Notes: generated from the letters alone by a model not told the origin. A stretch of DNA of 64,000 nt from Curtobacterium aurantiacum (GCF_018598555.1 NZ_JAHEWN010000003.1:62001-126000), one strand, 5' to 3'. Shown: positions 26,516-35,403, numbered from the stretch's first letter. Made by a program: numbers and translations.

Positions 26516-26590
26516 TCAGGCTTGCAGCGCTCGCACGAGTTCCGCCCGCTCCGCAAGCTCCGCGCCCGCCGGCTGGTCCACGTCGGCCAG
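26516..26590 (-). pseudogene. Diverged duplicate of the truA 3' end
   Basis: Bases 26541-26590 match the 3' end of truA (27424-27473) at 42 of 50 positions in the same orientation. In the truA frame the translation gives a PAGAELAERAE-like tail and ends at its own TGA (26516-26518), where intact truA has PADAELAERAE. Nothing upstream of the match continues as TruA. It is a remnant of a second truA tail, placed 3' of the MBL-fold gene and directly next to the promoter of the peptide module. Confidence 0.6.
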
Positions 26591-26613
26591 GGGCCAGGGG
26601 GCCAGGGGGCCAG
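26585..26613. repeat. Short tandem GGGGCCAG repeat
   Basis: About 3.5 copies of GGGGCCAG (one shortened to 7 bases) between the MBL-fold gene stop and the truA-tail remnant. Possibly a replication-slippage product at a junction. Confidence 0.6.
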
Positions 26614-26637
26614 GGCGGACGATCACGTCCGGCAACA

Positions 26638-27381
26638 TCAGCCGATGGGCAACCATGTCCCCCCGACGCGACGGACGGCCGGTCCGTGCCCGGGGAGCAC
26701 GAGCGCCGGGAACGGCAGCGCCCGCGCGGACTCGAGCGCGCGGTCCTGGTCGGCGGTGAAGAACGACGTGATCATCCGGGGCCGCGGGGCCCACGACCCG
26801 GGCTGGGTGTCGTGCCGGCTCACGACCGCGTCACCCGTGACGATCGCGTCCGCGGCGGGGAGCAGGTAGGCGGTCGAGCCGTCCGTGTGCCCGACCGCCG
26901 GGAACGGCGTGATCGCCCGTCCGGCGAAGTCCGCACCCGTGAAGGCCCGTGCCGACGGCACGGTGGTCGGCCGCAGGGCGTCGGAGCGGATCGCGCGGGC
27001 CAGCCAGGCGAGCACGCGCGGACTGGCGAGCCGACCACCGATCTCCGCGGGTGTGACCTGCTGCCGCTCCGGTCCGCGCACGTTGCCGAGCTCGTCGGCG
27101 TGGGCGAGCACCTCGACGTCGGGATGGCGTTCGAGGATCCCGGGGATGCCTCCGACGTGGTCGACGTGTCCGTGCGTGACGTAGACGCGCCGGAGGTCGG
27201 CAGGGTCGTGGCCGGCTGCCCGCACGGTGTCGAGCACGAGCTCGGTGTCGGCCGGGTACCCGGCGTCGATCAGTGCGACGCCGTCTTCTTCGGCCAGGAC
27301 CACCCAGTTGGACACCGGGCCCTCGACGAAGACGACTCCTGGGGCGACGGACACGACGGAACGGGGTTCGCGCGGGCTCAT
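26638..27381 (-). CDS. MBL-fold metallo-hydrolase
   Basis: A 247-residue metallo-beta-lactamase-fold protein. The zinc motif is THGHVDH, followed by GHTDGS, GDAVV and LPGHGPAV, so all the usual His/Asp ligands are there. Members of this general group include thioesterases, lactonases and glyoxalase II-like enzymes; the substrate cannot be told. ATG overlaps the truA stop (ATGA). It is flanked on both sides by truA 3'-end sequence, so it may have entered by recombination. Confidence 0.85.
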   Translation of the reverse strand: MSPREPRSVVSVAPGVVFVEGPVSNWVVLAEEDGVALIDAGYPADTELVLDTVRAAGHDPADLRRVYVTHGHVDHVGGIPGILERHPDVEVLAHADELGNVRGPERQQVTPAEIGGRLASPRVLAWLARAIRSDALRPTTVPSARAFTGADFAGRAITPFPAVGHTDGSTAYLLPAADAIVTGDAVVSRHDTQPGSWAPRPRMITSFFTADQDRALESARALPFPALVLPGHGPAVRRVGGTWLPIG

Positions 27382-28286
27382 CCCTCGACGGTACCGTCCA
27401 CCGACCGTCGGGCCCGGGTCTGCTCCGCCCGCTCCGCGAGCTCCGCGTCCGCCGGGTACCCCACCTCGGTCAGCGTCAGTCCCTTCGCCGGTGCCGTCTT
27501 GAAGGCGCTCGTGCGCTCCTCGGCGACGCGCAGTTCCTCGAGGCGGTCCGGGCCGAAACGGCCCTCGCCGACGGCGATGGTCGCCCCCACCATCGCCCGC
27601 ACCATGGAGTGGCAGAAGGCATCGGCCTGGAGGCGCGCCACCAGCACGCCGTCCGGCTCACGGTCCCAGCGGAACTGCTGCAGCGTCCGGATGGTCGTCG
27701 CCCCCTCGCGCGGCTTGCAGAACGTCGCGAAGTCGTGCAACCCGAGCAGCGTCAGCGCACCGTGCTCCATCGCTGCCGGATCGAGCCGCGCCCCGTGCCA
27801 GACCGTGTGCCCGCGTCGACGTGGATCGCGCGGGGCGTCGGCGTCCGCGATCCGGTACTCGTACCGGCGCCAGAGCGGGGAGAACCGGGCGTCGAACCCG
27901 GCGGGCGCCACCGAGGCACCGGTGACGACGACGTCCCCCTCGGGGCCCGCGATGCCGTTGATCCGCTTGACCAGTCCGTCCAGGGGTGAGCGTCCCGAAC
28001 CGCGCTTGGCGGCGAGCGCTGCCCACTGCTCTGCCGACAGGTCGAGGTGCGCGACCTGCCCGGTGGCGTGCACCCCGGCGTCGGTGCGTCCGGCGACGGT
28101 CAGCAACGGCGGTTCGCCCCAGCGGGTGAAGACGGTGGCGAGTGCGGTCTCGAGCGCGCCCTGCACGGTCCGGAGCCCGGGCTGTCGGGCCCACCCGGAG
28201 AACGACGCACCGTCGTAGGCGATGTCCAGCCGCAGCCGCACGTCGTCCGCGCTGTCGGGGTCCTGGAAGCCGACCGTCTCGTCCAC
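27378..28286 (-). CDS. truA: tRNA pseudouridine(38-40) synthase TruA
   Basis: A 302-residue TruA. The catalytic Asp is in AGRTDAGVHATGQ, and IAYDGASFSGWARQPG and the late HSMVRAMVGATIAVGEGRF segment are diagnostic. It modifies U38-40 in tRNA anticodon stems. GTG at 28286 is chosen because the family core begins about 18 residues later; the longer frame upstream is non-homologous. The C-terminal ELAERAE tail is duplicated downstream at 26541-26590. Confidence 0.93.
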   Translation of the reverse strand: MDETVGFQDPDSADDVRLRLDIAYDGASFSGWARQPGLRTVQGALETALATVFTRWGEPPLLTVAGRTDAGVHATGQVAHLDLSAEQWAALAAKRGSGRSPLDGLVKRINGIAGPEGDVVVTGASVAPAGFDARFSPLWRRYEYRIADADAPRDPRRRGHTVWHGARLDPAAMEHGALTLLGLHDFATFCKPREGATTIRTLQQFRWDREPDGVLVARLQADAFCHSMVRAMVGATIAVGEGRFGPDRLEELRVAEERTSAFKTAPAKGLTLTEVGYPADAELAERAEQTRARRSVDGTVEG

Positions 28287-28362
28287 GTGACCACCGTAGC
28301 GGGGGTGATCCGTGCCTCCCGGCCCGCGCTCGGTCTGCCGGACGGCGACCGCCCGCAGCCGC

Positions 28363-29481
28363 TCAGCCGCGCGGACGACCGAACGCCGACGGACCGGTCC
28401 GGGTGTCGAGGTCGTCGGTCGCACGCCGCTCGGACTCGACGATCCCGCGCAGGGCGACGAGCGCGGCCGAGGTGACCGCGACGTGGGAGGGGTTCTCACG
28501 CGATGCGTCGAGCGCGGTCTCGAGGCGTGCGATGGCCTCTTCGGCCTGGTCCTCCGGGGAGTCACCGCGGATCGTGCTCGCGATCTTCCGCAGTGCCTCG
28601 GCGATGGGGGCAGCGAACGCCGGGTCGGGACGCCCGACCCCCTCGGACACCGGGCCGGAGCGTGCCACGAGCTCGGTGAGGTCGGTCGTGTACCAGGCGA
28701 CCCGCTCGAGGGCCCGGAAGCGGGCGCCGTCCTTCTGCAGCCGGGCGCGGGACCCGCGAAGGGCGCCGCGGGGGTTGAGCCGGCGGCTCTCGTGGGCGAT
28801 CGCCACCCGTGACCGCACGTCGGCGATCGCACGGTCCAGGCGGTCCTGCTGGTGGTCCCACGCCTTCTCGTCGCGCTTGCCCTCCTCGAGCACGGCAGCC
28901 AGGCCGTCGAGGTGGTCCGCCAGCACGCCGTTGACCGCGTCGATGCGGTGCTCGGCGTCCCAGAAGTGCAGCGGCGGGAACACCAGGAAGTTCACGAGTA
29001 GGCCGACCACGACGCCCACGGCCATCTGCACCAGGTACCCGAGCGAGTAGCCCTCAGCGTGCGCACCGCCCACGAGCAGGACGAAGAGTGCCGCGGTGGA
29101 CACCCACGAGCTGCCCTCCCCCAGTACGCGGAACCCGCCCACCAGCACCCCGACGCCGACCGCGAGCGCGATCGCCAGGAAGCCGGGGTCGCCGACCCAC
29201 ATCGTGAAACCGGCGATGACGATGCCGAGCGCGATGCCGACCAGGGTCTGCACGCCGCTCCGGATGCCCGCGAAGACCGTGGTCTGCATCGCGACGACGG
29301 CACCGAGCGGCGCGTAGTACGGGTACTCGGCCGCGACGCCGGGGATGTGCTGCGCGATGAACCATGCGATCACCGCGGCGGCGGCTGCCTTGCCGGCGTG
29401 CAGCAGGCGGGGCTGCGTGCCGGAGGTCCGGCTCCACCGCCAGACCCGGGTGCCCAGACCCGTCACGTGCTGGAACGCCAT
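28363..29481 (-). CDS. FUSC/DUF939-type membrane protein
   Basis: A 372-residue protein with an N-terminal block of about six helices, including LHAGKAAAAAVIAWFIAQHI and FAGIRSGVQTLVGIALG, and a long helical cytoplasmic C-terminal half. This matches the aromatic-acid-exporter-like FUSC family. ATG at 29481 follows GGAAGGAAG by two bases, with GGA at a better distance. It lies between rplQ and truA, a gap that is usually empty, and is separated from rplQ by a strong terminator. The transported compound is unknown. Confidence 0.8.
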   Translation of the reverse strand: MAFQHVTGLGTRVWRWSRTSGTQPRLLHAGKAAAAAVIAWFIAQHIPGVAAEYPYYAPLGAVVAMQTTVFAGIRSGVQTLVGIALGIVIAGFTMWVGDPGFLAIALAVGVGVLVGGFRVLGEGSSWVSTAALFVLLVGGAHAEGYSLGYLVQMAVGVVVGLLVNFLVFPPLHFWDAEHRIDAVNGVLADHLDGLAAVLEEGKRDEKAWDHQQDRLDRAIADVRSRVAIAHESRRLNPRGALRGSRARLQKDGARFRALERVAWYTTDLTELVARSGPVSEGVGRPDPAFAAPIAEALRKIASTIRGDSPEDQAEEAIARLETALDASRENPSHVAVTSAALVALRGIVESERRATDDLDTRTGPSAFGRPRG

Positions 29482-29550
29482 GACTTCCTTCCCTGTCCTG
29501 CTGATCGGCCACCGTACGCGGCGCGGCGCAGCTGCCGTCGGCCCTGCGGA

Positions 29551-29594
29551 CACGAGGAAGCCCCCGCGACCTGGGTCGCGGGGGCTTCCTCGTG
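29551..29594 (-). terminator. Strong hairpin terminator after rplQ
   Basis: A perfect 21-bp stem (29551-29571 with 29574-29594) with only two bases between arms, so the real loop is slightly larger. It ends the alpha-operon transcript before the FUSC gene. Confidence 0.8.
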
Positions 29595-29622
29595 GTGGTT
29601 CAGCGCCCCGGAGGGCACCGGA

Positions 29623-30201
29623 CTACTTGGTGTCGGCGTCGTCCGACTTCTCGGCGGCGTCGGCCTCGACCTCAGCGGCAGCGTCGGTCTCGGTCTCGGT
29701 CTCGACCGGGGCGGACTCCTCGGTGGTCTCGGTCTCTTCGACCGGGGCCTCCTCGGTGGTCTCGTCGGCGGCGGGCTCGGCGACCGGAGCAGCGGCAGCG
29801 GCCGGAGCAGCGTCGCGCTTCACCGGGGCGGGCGTGCTCGAGACGGGCTCGAGGACGAGCTCGATCGACGCCAGCGGGGCGTTGTCGCCCTTGCGGAAGC
29901 CGAGCTTCGTGATGCGGGTGTAACCACCCTGGCGGTCCTCGACCTGCGGAGCGATCTCGGTGAACAGCGTGTGCACGACGGACTTGTCGCGCAGGATGCC
30001 GATCACGCGACGACGCGCGTGCAGGTCGCCACGCTTCGCGAACGTGATGAGACGCTCGGCGACCGGACGGAGGCGCTTGGCCTTCGTCTCGGTGGTCGTG
30101 ATGCGACCGTGGGTGAAGAGGGCGTTGGCGAGGTTGCTCAGGAGCAGGCGCTCGTGGGCGGGACCGCCACCGAGGCGGGGGCCCTTGGTGGGCTTCGGCA
30201 T
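29623..30201 (-). CDS. rplQ: 50S ribosomal protein L17 with acidic C-terminal extension
   Basis: 192 residues. The first ~120 are a normal L17 ([57 protein letters not shown]). The last ~65 are an Ala/Glu/Thr-rich acidic tail that has no fixed fold. Similar tails occur in other actinobacterial L17 proteins. Last gene of infA-rpmJ-rpsM-rpsK-rpoA-rplQ. Confidence 0.96.
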   Translation of the reverse strand: MPKPTKGPRLGGGPAHERLLLSNLANALFTHGRITTTETKAKRLRPVAERLITFAKRGDLHARRRVIGILRDKSVVHTLFTEIAPQVEDRQGGYTRITKLGFRKGDNAPLASIELVLEPVSSTPAPVKRDAAPAAAAAPVAEPAADETTEEAPVEETETTEESAPVETETETDAAAEVEADAAEKSDDADTK

Positions 30202-30264
30202 GTCAGTTCTCCAGTGGTGAAAGTGGTGCGCGCGGTGTCAGCGCGCTTGCGCGTGAGCGCGAGG

Positions 30265-31260
30265 TCAGTTGTTGGACTCGTCCTCGTCGTACCCGCTGTA
30301 GAAGTGGGCGCCGTCGAATCCGGGGACGGTGTCCTTGAGGGACAGGCCGAGCTCGGTGAGCTTGTCCTTGACCTCGTCCACCGACTTCTGACCGAAGTTG
30401 CGGATGTTCATGAGCTGCGTCTCCGACAGGGCGACGAGCTCGGACACCGTGTTGATGCCCTCCCGCTTCAGGCAGTTGTAGCTGCGGACCGACAGGTCGA
30501 GGTCCTCGATCGGGGTCTGCAGTTCGTTCGAGAGCACGGCGTCGACCGGCGCGGGGCCGATCTCGATGCCCTCGGCCGCGGTGTTGAGCTCGCGGGCGAG
30601 CCCGAACAGCTCGACGAGCGTGCGACCGGCCGACGCGATGGCGTCGCGCGGCGTGATCGCCGGCTTCGACTCGACGTCGACGACCAGGCGGTCGAAGTCC
30701 GTGCGCTCACCGGCACGCGTCGCCTCGACGCGGTAGGTGACCTTGAGGACCGGCGAGTAGATCGAGTCGATCGGGATCTGACCGGCCTCGCTGAACTCGG
30801 AACGGTTCTGCGTGGCCGAGACGTAGCCACGGCCACGCTCGATCGTGAGCTCGAGCTCGAAGCGCGCGGTGTCGTTCAGGGTCGCGATGACGAGTTCCGG
30901 GTTGTGGATCTCGACGCCGGCCGGAGCGGAGATGTCCGCTGCGGTGACCTGACCGGCACCCTGCTTGCGCAGGTACGCCGTGATGGGCTCGTCGTGCTCG
31001 CTGGAGACGACCAGGCTCTTGATGTTGAGGATGATCTCGGTGACGTCTTCCTTGACACCGGGAACGGTGCTGAACTCGTGGAGGACGCCGTCGATGCGGA
31101 TGCTGGTGACAGCCGCGCCGGGGATCGAGGAGAGGAGCGTGCGGCGCAGCGAGTTGCCGAGGGTGTAACCGAAGCCCGGCTCGAGCGGCTCGATGACGAA
31201 GCGCGAGCGGTGCTCGGAGATCGGCTCCTCGGTCAGGGTGGGGCGCTGTGCAATGAGCAC
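30265..31260 (-). CDS. rpoA: DNA-directed RNA polymerase subunit alpha
   Basis: A 331-residue alpha subunit. The N-terminal domain has [20 protein letters not shown] and later dimerisation motifs. The C-terminal domain has [19 protein letters not shown], the DNA UP-element and activator contact. GTG at 31260 ([12 protein letters not shown]) matches the actinobacterial start and follows GAAAGGAA. An inverted repeat (31280-31301) lies just upstream. Confidence 0.97.
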   Translation of the reverse strand: MLIAQRPTLTEEPISEHRSRFVIEPLEPGFGYTLGNSLRRTLLSSIPGAAVTSIRIDGVLHEFSTVPGVKEDVTEIILNIKSLVVSSEHDEPITAYLRKQGAGQVTAADISAPAGVEIHNPELVIATLNDTARFELELTIERGRGYVSATQNRSEFSEAGQIPIDSIYSPVLKVTYRVEATRAGERTDFDRLVVDVESKPAITPRDAIASAGRTLVELFGLARELNTAAEGIEIGPAPVDAVLSNELQTPIEDLDLSVRSYNCLKREGINTVSELVALSETQLMNIRNFGQKSVDEVKDKLTELGLSLKDTVPGFDGAHFYSGYDEDESNN

Positions 31261-31279
31261 TGTGGGATTCCTTTCGGCG

Positions 31280-31301
31280 AAGTGTCCGCTATATGACACT
31301 T
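31280..31301 (-). promoter_or_regulatory. Inverted repeat just upstream of rpoA
   Basis: AAGTGTC-N8-GACACTT, with TATA in the loop, ends 20 bases before the rpoA start codon. In mRNA it forms a small hairpin near the ribosome-binding site; in DNA it could be an operator. The rest of the 200-base gap to rpsK has no clear promoter. Confidence 0.35.
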
Positions 31302-31465
31302 GGCGGTACGACGGGGCCGCATGGGCCCCGACGGGTCTGTTGAGTTGTGATCACGCGCACACACGTGCGCGATCGAACGACCAGGAATGGCCGCGGGCCC
31401 TGCCCGCCCCCGCCGGACTGGGTCCGGTCAGGGGACGAGCAGGGCGCGGCCGGTTGCTCCTCGCG

Positions 31466-31864
31466 TCAGACGCGACGGCGCTTGGGCGGGCGGCACCCGT
31501 TGTGCGCCTGCGGCGTGACGTCGTTGATCGAGCCGACCTCGAGGCCAGCGGCCTGGAGCGAGCGGATCGCGGTCTCGCGACCCGAACCCGGGCCCTTCAC
31601 GAAGACGTCGACCTTCTTGACGCCGTGCTCCTGCGCCTGACGCGCAGCGGACTCGGCGGCGAGCTGCGCCGCGAACGGCGTCGACTTGCGCGAACCCTTG
31701 AAGCCCACGGCTCCCGAGGACGCCCAGCTGAGGACGGCACCCGACGGGTCGGTGATGCTGACGATCGTGTTGTTGAACGTGCTCTTGATGTGGGCCTGGC
31801 CCACGGCGACGTTCTTCTTCTCCTTGCGGCGCGGCTTGCGCGCGGCAGTCTTGGGGGTAGCCAT
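31466..31864 (-). CDS. rpsK: 30S ribosomal protein S11
   Basis: 132 residues with the S11 core [34 protein letters not shown] and [16 protein letters not shown], and the basic end [11 protein letters not shown]. It forms part of the 30S platform near the mRNA exit. It follows rpsM by 9 bases. Confidence 0.97.
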   Translation of the reverse strand: MATPKTAARKPRRKEKKNVAVGQAHIKSTFNNTIVSITDPSGAVLSWASSGAVGFKGSRKSTPFAAQLAAESAARQAQEHGVKKVDVFVKGPGSGRETAIRSLQAAGLEVGSINDVTPQAHNGCRPPKRRRV

Positions 31865-31873
31865 CGGGGTCTC

Positions 31874-32248
31874 CTATCGAGCCTTCTTCTTGCCTGCCAC
31901 GGTGCGCTTCGGTCCCTTGCGGGTACGAGCGTTGGTCTTGGTGCGCTGACCGCGCACCGGGAGACCACGACGGTGGCGGAGACCCTCGTAGCTGCCGATC
32001 TCGACCTTGCGTCGGATGTCGGCGGCGACCTCACGGCGGAGGTCACCCTCGACCTTGAAGTTGCCCTCGATGAAGTCACGGAGGGCGACGAGCTGGTCGT
32101 CGGTCAGGTCCTTGACGCGGATGTCACCGGAGATACCGGTCTCCGTGAGTGCCTGGACGGCGCGGGTACGGCCGACGCCGTAGATGTACGTGAGTGCGAT
32201 CTCCACGCGCTTCTCGCGCGGGATGTCGACGCCTGCTAGACGTGCCAT
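31874..32248 (-). CDS. rpsM: 30S ribosomal protein S13
   Basis: 124 residues. It starts [20 protein letters not shown], has the [11 protein letters not shown] helix-hairpin-helix and the basic tail [18 protein letters not shown]. It contacts the 50S subunit and P-site tRNA. It lies 186 bases after rpmJ, an unusually long gap for this operon. Confidence 0.97.
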   Translation of the reverse strand: MARLAGVDIPREKRVEIALTYIYGVGRTRAVQALTETGISGDIRVKDLTDDQLVALRDFIEGNFKVEGDLRREVAADIRRKVEIGSYEGLRHRRGLPVRGQRTKTNARTRKGPKRTVAGKKKAR

Positions 32249-32282
32249 GTGATGGCTGCTCCTGTTGTCGATGGAGGTGTGG

Positions 32283-32354
32283 CGCAGTACCGGTGCTCGG
32301 GCCTCCGCCCCGAGGTGTCCCCCGGCCGTCGTGCGACCGGGTTCTGGTACTGCG
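32283..32354 (-). promoter_or_regulatory. Long-range inverted repeat in the rpmJ-rpsM gap
   Basis: CGCAGTACC (32283-32291) pairs with GGTACTGCG (32346-32354) around 54 bases that are themselves GC-rich. In mRNA it would make a branched leader structure between rpmJ and rpsM. A regulatory role is only suggested by its position. Confidence 0.35.
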
Positions 32355-32434
32355 TTGTCGATCTTCAGTTGTGGGTCGTGCTCGAGCAGCCTGGTGTCCG
32401 CTGGACACTGTCGGCGCCGGTCACGCGCCCGGGA

Positions 32435-32551
32435 CTAGCCCTGGCGCTGCTTGTGACGCGGGTTGCTCTTGCAGATCACCATGACGCGGCCCTTGCGGCG
32501 GATCACTCGGCAGTGTTCGCACATGGGCTTGACGCTGGGGTTGACCTTCAT
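32435..32551 (-). CDS. rpmJ: 50S ribosomal protein L36
   Basis: A 38-residue L36 read directly from the sequence: [15 protein letters not shown], then a basic stretch, then [14 protein letters not shown]. The three Cys and one His form the zinc ribbon of the C+ form. It lies between infA and rpsM as usual. ATG at 32551, stop TAG at 32435. Confidence 0.96.
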   Translation of the reverse strand: MKVNPSVKPMCEHCRVIRRKGRVMVICKSNPRHKQRQG

Positions 32552-32621
32552 GGTTCTTTCCTCGTGCTCGCTGGCTTCGTGCTCGGCAGGATTGCCGTGC
32601 CGTTCCTTTCCAGCTCGCGGA

Positions 32622-32843
32622 TCACTTGTAGCGGTAGACGATCCGGCCGCGGGTCAGGTCGTACGGGCTCAGCTCCACGATCACGCGGTCCTCGGGGAGG
32701 ATGCGGATGTAGTGCTGGCGCATCTTCCCGGAGATGTGCGCGAGGACCTTGTGTCCGTTCGTCAGCTCAACGCGGAACATCGCGTTGGGCAGAGCTTCGA
32801 GCACCGAGCCTTCGATCTCGATGACGCCGTCTTTCTTGGCCAT
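32622..32843 (-). CDS. infA: Translation initiation factor IF-1
   Basis: 73 residues, an OB-fold protein that occupies the A site during initiation. It starts [20 protein letters not shown] and ends [11 protein letters not shown]. It heads the alpha-operon block, with a promoter about 100 bases upstream. Confidence 0.97.
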   Translation of the reverse strand: MAKKDGVIEIEGSVLEALPNAMFRVELTNGHKVLAHISGKMRQHYIRILPEDRVIVELSPYDLTRGRIVYRYK

Positions 32844-32939
32844 AGCCTCACTGTCGCTTGGTTGTGGAACTGGTGTGATCCCCGAACCGGTCTGCGGGTC
32901 GGTCGCCACACCCGAGAGGGCATGACACACCAAAGATCG

Positions 32940-32968
32940 ATCCTATGTGGTAATCCCCCAATTGCCAA
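32940..32968 (-). promoter_or_regulatory. infA promoter
   Basis: Minus-strand -35 TTGGCA (32963-32968) and -10 TAGGAT (32940-32945), 17-bp spacer, about 97 bases upstream of infA. It lies in the gap shared with the divergent LCP gene. Confidence 0.75.
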
Positions 32969-33134
32969 GTGCTGGTGCGGAACGCCCCCTGTCTGGGGCT
33001 TCCGGCGTCGTGTCTGAGCGCTCCACAGTGGTTTGACGGCGCGCTCCGGGCGCGCACATGCGCGAGGACCGTAGTTTTGCTCCGCAGCCACGTCCGTGCG
33101 AGCACAGCGCGCCGGACCACCGAACGGAGACCAC

Positions 33135-34415
33135 GTGCCCGACGCCACCCGACGTCCCTTCGCCCGACACGGCAAGCAGGCCCGTCGCCGGGGTTGGGGC
33201 ACGCTCGTCACCGTCGTGGCGTCGGCGGTCGCCGTCGTGCTCGTCAGCGGCACGAGCGTCGCCGCGATCGCCGGGGCACAGCTCGCGACCGCACCGCAGA
33301 CCGTCCAGCTCAGCACCGACGACCAGAGCACCGCGAAGACCGCCGACATCACCGCCATCAAGGGCGGCGCGAACATCCTGCTCATCGGCAGCGACACCCG
33401 CGTGGGGCAGTTCGACTCCGACGAGGACGTCGAGGGCGCGCGCAACGACGTCACGATGCTCATCCACATCTCCGAGGACCACCAGCAGCTCACCGCGGTC
33501 AGCTTCCCCCGCGACCTGATGGTCCCGATCCCGGCGTGCACCAACCCCGCCACCGGCACCACCTACCCGGCGGCGACGGCCGCGATGTTCAACACCGCGC
33601 TCGGCAACGGCGGCGTCTCCTGCGTCGTGGACACTGTCGAGAACCTCACCGGCCTGAGCATCCCCTACGCCGGCCTCATCACCTTCGACGGCGTCATCGA
33701 GATGTCGAACGCCCTCGGTGGCGTCGACGTCTGCGTCGCCCAGCCGATCGACGACACGTTCACCGGTCTGCACCTCACCGCGGGCTCGCACTCGCTCGAG
33801 GGCTCGGACGCCCTCGCCTTCCTCCGCACCCGCCACGGCGTCGGTGACGGCAGCGACCTCGCCCGCATCAGCTCGCAGCAGGTGTTCCTGTCGGCGCTGC
33901 TCCGCAAGGTCACCTCGGACGGCACGCTCTCGAACCCGATCACGCTCTACAAGCTGGCCGGTGCCGCCCTGTCCAACATGACCCTGTCCGACGGCCTCGC
34001 CCAGACCCGCACCCTCGTCGGGCTCGCCTCCGCGCTCCGCGGCATGAGCACCGCCAACATGCTCTTCGTGCAGTACCCGGTCGCCGACGACCCCGCCGAC
34101 AGTGCCCGGGTGATCGTGGACCAGGAGACGGCCCACACCCTCAACGTGGCGCTGCAGAACGACGTCCGGTCCTCGTTGAGCGACTCGAGCACCGGTCGCG
34201 CGTCCGAGGAGTCGTCGAGCGGCGGGACGTCGTCCGGCGGTACCGGGTCGGCGGGCTCCACCGGAACCTCCACCGACACGTCGTCGCCCACGGGCACCCC
34301 CGCGCCGACGCCGAACACGACCGCCACACGGACCCCGACCGCATCGGCGACACCACTGCCGTCCTCGATCACCGGGCAGAGCGCCTCCGAGGAGACCTGC
34401 TCCGTCGGCAACTGA
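33135..34415 (+). CDS. LCP (LytR-CpsA-Psr) family protein
   Basis: A 426-residue protein with a short basic cytoplasmic start, one transmembrane helix (about 23-47) and an extracellular LCP domain: ILLIGSDTR, GARNDVTMLIHI, SFPRDLMVPIP and ALAFLRTRHG carry the Arg/Asp residues used for polyprenyl-phosphate binding. These enzymes attach secondary polymers to peptidoglycan. A Ser/Thr/Pro-rich tail follows. GTG at 33135 is chosen because it follows GGAG. It is on the strand opposite the ribosomal genes, between infA and map. Confidence 0.88.
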   Translation: MPDATRRPFARHGKQARRRGWGTLVTVVASAVAVVLVSGTSVAAIAGAQLATAPQTVQLSTDDQSTAKTADITAIKGGANILLIGSDTRVGQFDSDEDVEGARNDVTMLIHISEDHQQLTAVSFPRDLMVPIPACTNPATGTTYPAATAAMFNTALGNGGVSCVVDTVENLTGLSIPYAGLITFDGVIEMSNALGGVDVCVAQPIDDTFTGLHLTAGSHSLEGSDALAFLRTRHGVGDGSDLARISSQQVFLSALLRKVTSDGTLSNPITLYKLAGAALSNMTLSDGLAQTRTLVGLASALRGMSTANMLFVQYPVADDPADSARVIVDQETAHTLNVALQNDVRSSLSDSSTGRASEESSSGGTSSGGTGSAGSTGTSTDTSSPTGTPAPTPNTTATRTPTASATPLPSSITGQSASEETCSVGN

Positions 34416-34564
34416 CGGCGGCCGCCGGCGCCGCCGGCCGCACACGTGCCATGGACGGGAGCGTCTGCGCGGGGTACGGAACGGGCGGAGCCGAACCGGG
34501 CCTCCCGGCCGTCGCACGGGGAGAGGCACCGAACGCTGGCAGCGCTCTGGACTGGAGGCCCGTC

Positions 34565-35395
34565 CTACGGGATCGGGACGGGCGTCACACCCAGCGGGGC
34601 CAGGCCCCGAGCGCCGCCGTCGGCGGCCGTGAGCACCCAGATGCCGTCTGCGTGCACCGCGACGCTGTGTTCCCAGTGCGCGGCGTCGGACCCGTCCAGC
34701 GTGCGGACGGTCCACTCGTCGTCGTCCGTCGAGCTGTCGATGGTGCCGGCCGTGACCATCGGCTCGATCGCGACCACCAGGCCCGGCTTGACAGCAGGAC
34801 CGGCGCCACGGACGCGGTAGTTGAACACCGGGGGATCCTCGTGCATCGAGCGACCGATGCCGTGCCCCGTGTAGTCCTCGACGATGCCCCACGAACCGGT
34901 CTCGTCGATCGCGTCCTCGACGGCAGAGCCGACCTCGTGCAGGTTCTTCGCGTGCGCGAGCGCAGCGATGCCGTGCCAGAGCGACCGCTCCGTCGTGTCG
35001 CAGAGCGTCTGACGCGCCGTCGTGATCCCCGCGTCGCCGCCGGGGACGACCGTGGTGAACGCGCTGTCGCCGTTCCAGCCGTCGACCTCGGCGCCCGCGT
35101 CCACCGACACGATGTCGCCGGGCGCGAGCACGCGGTCTCCGGGGATGCCGTGCACGATCTCGTCGTTCACGGACACGCACAGCGTGTGGCGGTAGCCGGG
35201 GACCAGCTGGAAGTTCGGGATGCCGCCGCCGTCACGGATCGTCCGCTCGGCGATGGCGTCGAGCTCACCGGTGGTGGTGCCGGGGCGGATCGCAGCACGG
35301 ACGGCGTCGAGCGCCTCGGCCGTCAGCTGACCCGGCCGGACCATCGCCCGGAGCTCGTCCGGGGTCTTGTAGATCGAGGGCTTCTTGAACCGCAC
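34565..35395 (-). CDS. map: Type I methionine aminopeptidase
   Basis: A 276-residue enzyme that removes N-terminal Met. The metal ligands lie in IVSVDAGAEVDGWNGDSAFT, the HGIGRSMHEDP histidine, and the VVAIEPMV and WEHSVAV glutamates. GTG at 35395 follows adk by 8 bases. Order secY-adk-map is standard. The 149 bases to the convergent LCP gene show no clear terminator. Confidence 0.95.
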   Translation of the reverse strand: MRFKKPSIYKTPDELRAMVRPGQLTAEALDAVRAAIRPGTTTGELDAIAERTIRDGGGIPNFQLVPGYRHTLCVSVNDEIVHGIPGDRVLAPGDIVSVDAGAEVDGWNGDSAFTTVVPGGDAGITTARQTLCDTTERSLWHGIAALAHAKNLHEVGSAVEDAIDETGSWGIVEDYTGHGIGRSMHEDPPVFNYRVRGAGPAVKPGLVVAIEPMVTAGTIDSSTDDDEWTVRTLDGSDAAHWEHSVAVHADGIWVLTAADGGARGLAPLGVTPVPIP

Positions 35396-35403
35396 CGCGC
35401 TGG

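Noticed and set aside
34416..34564. Terminator between LCP and map
   Set aside because: GC-rich with short overlapping GGC/GCC runs, but no single stem stands out.
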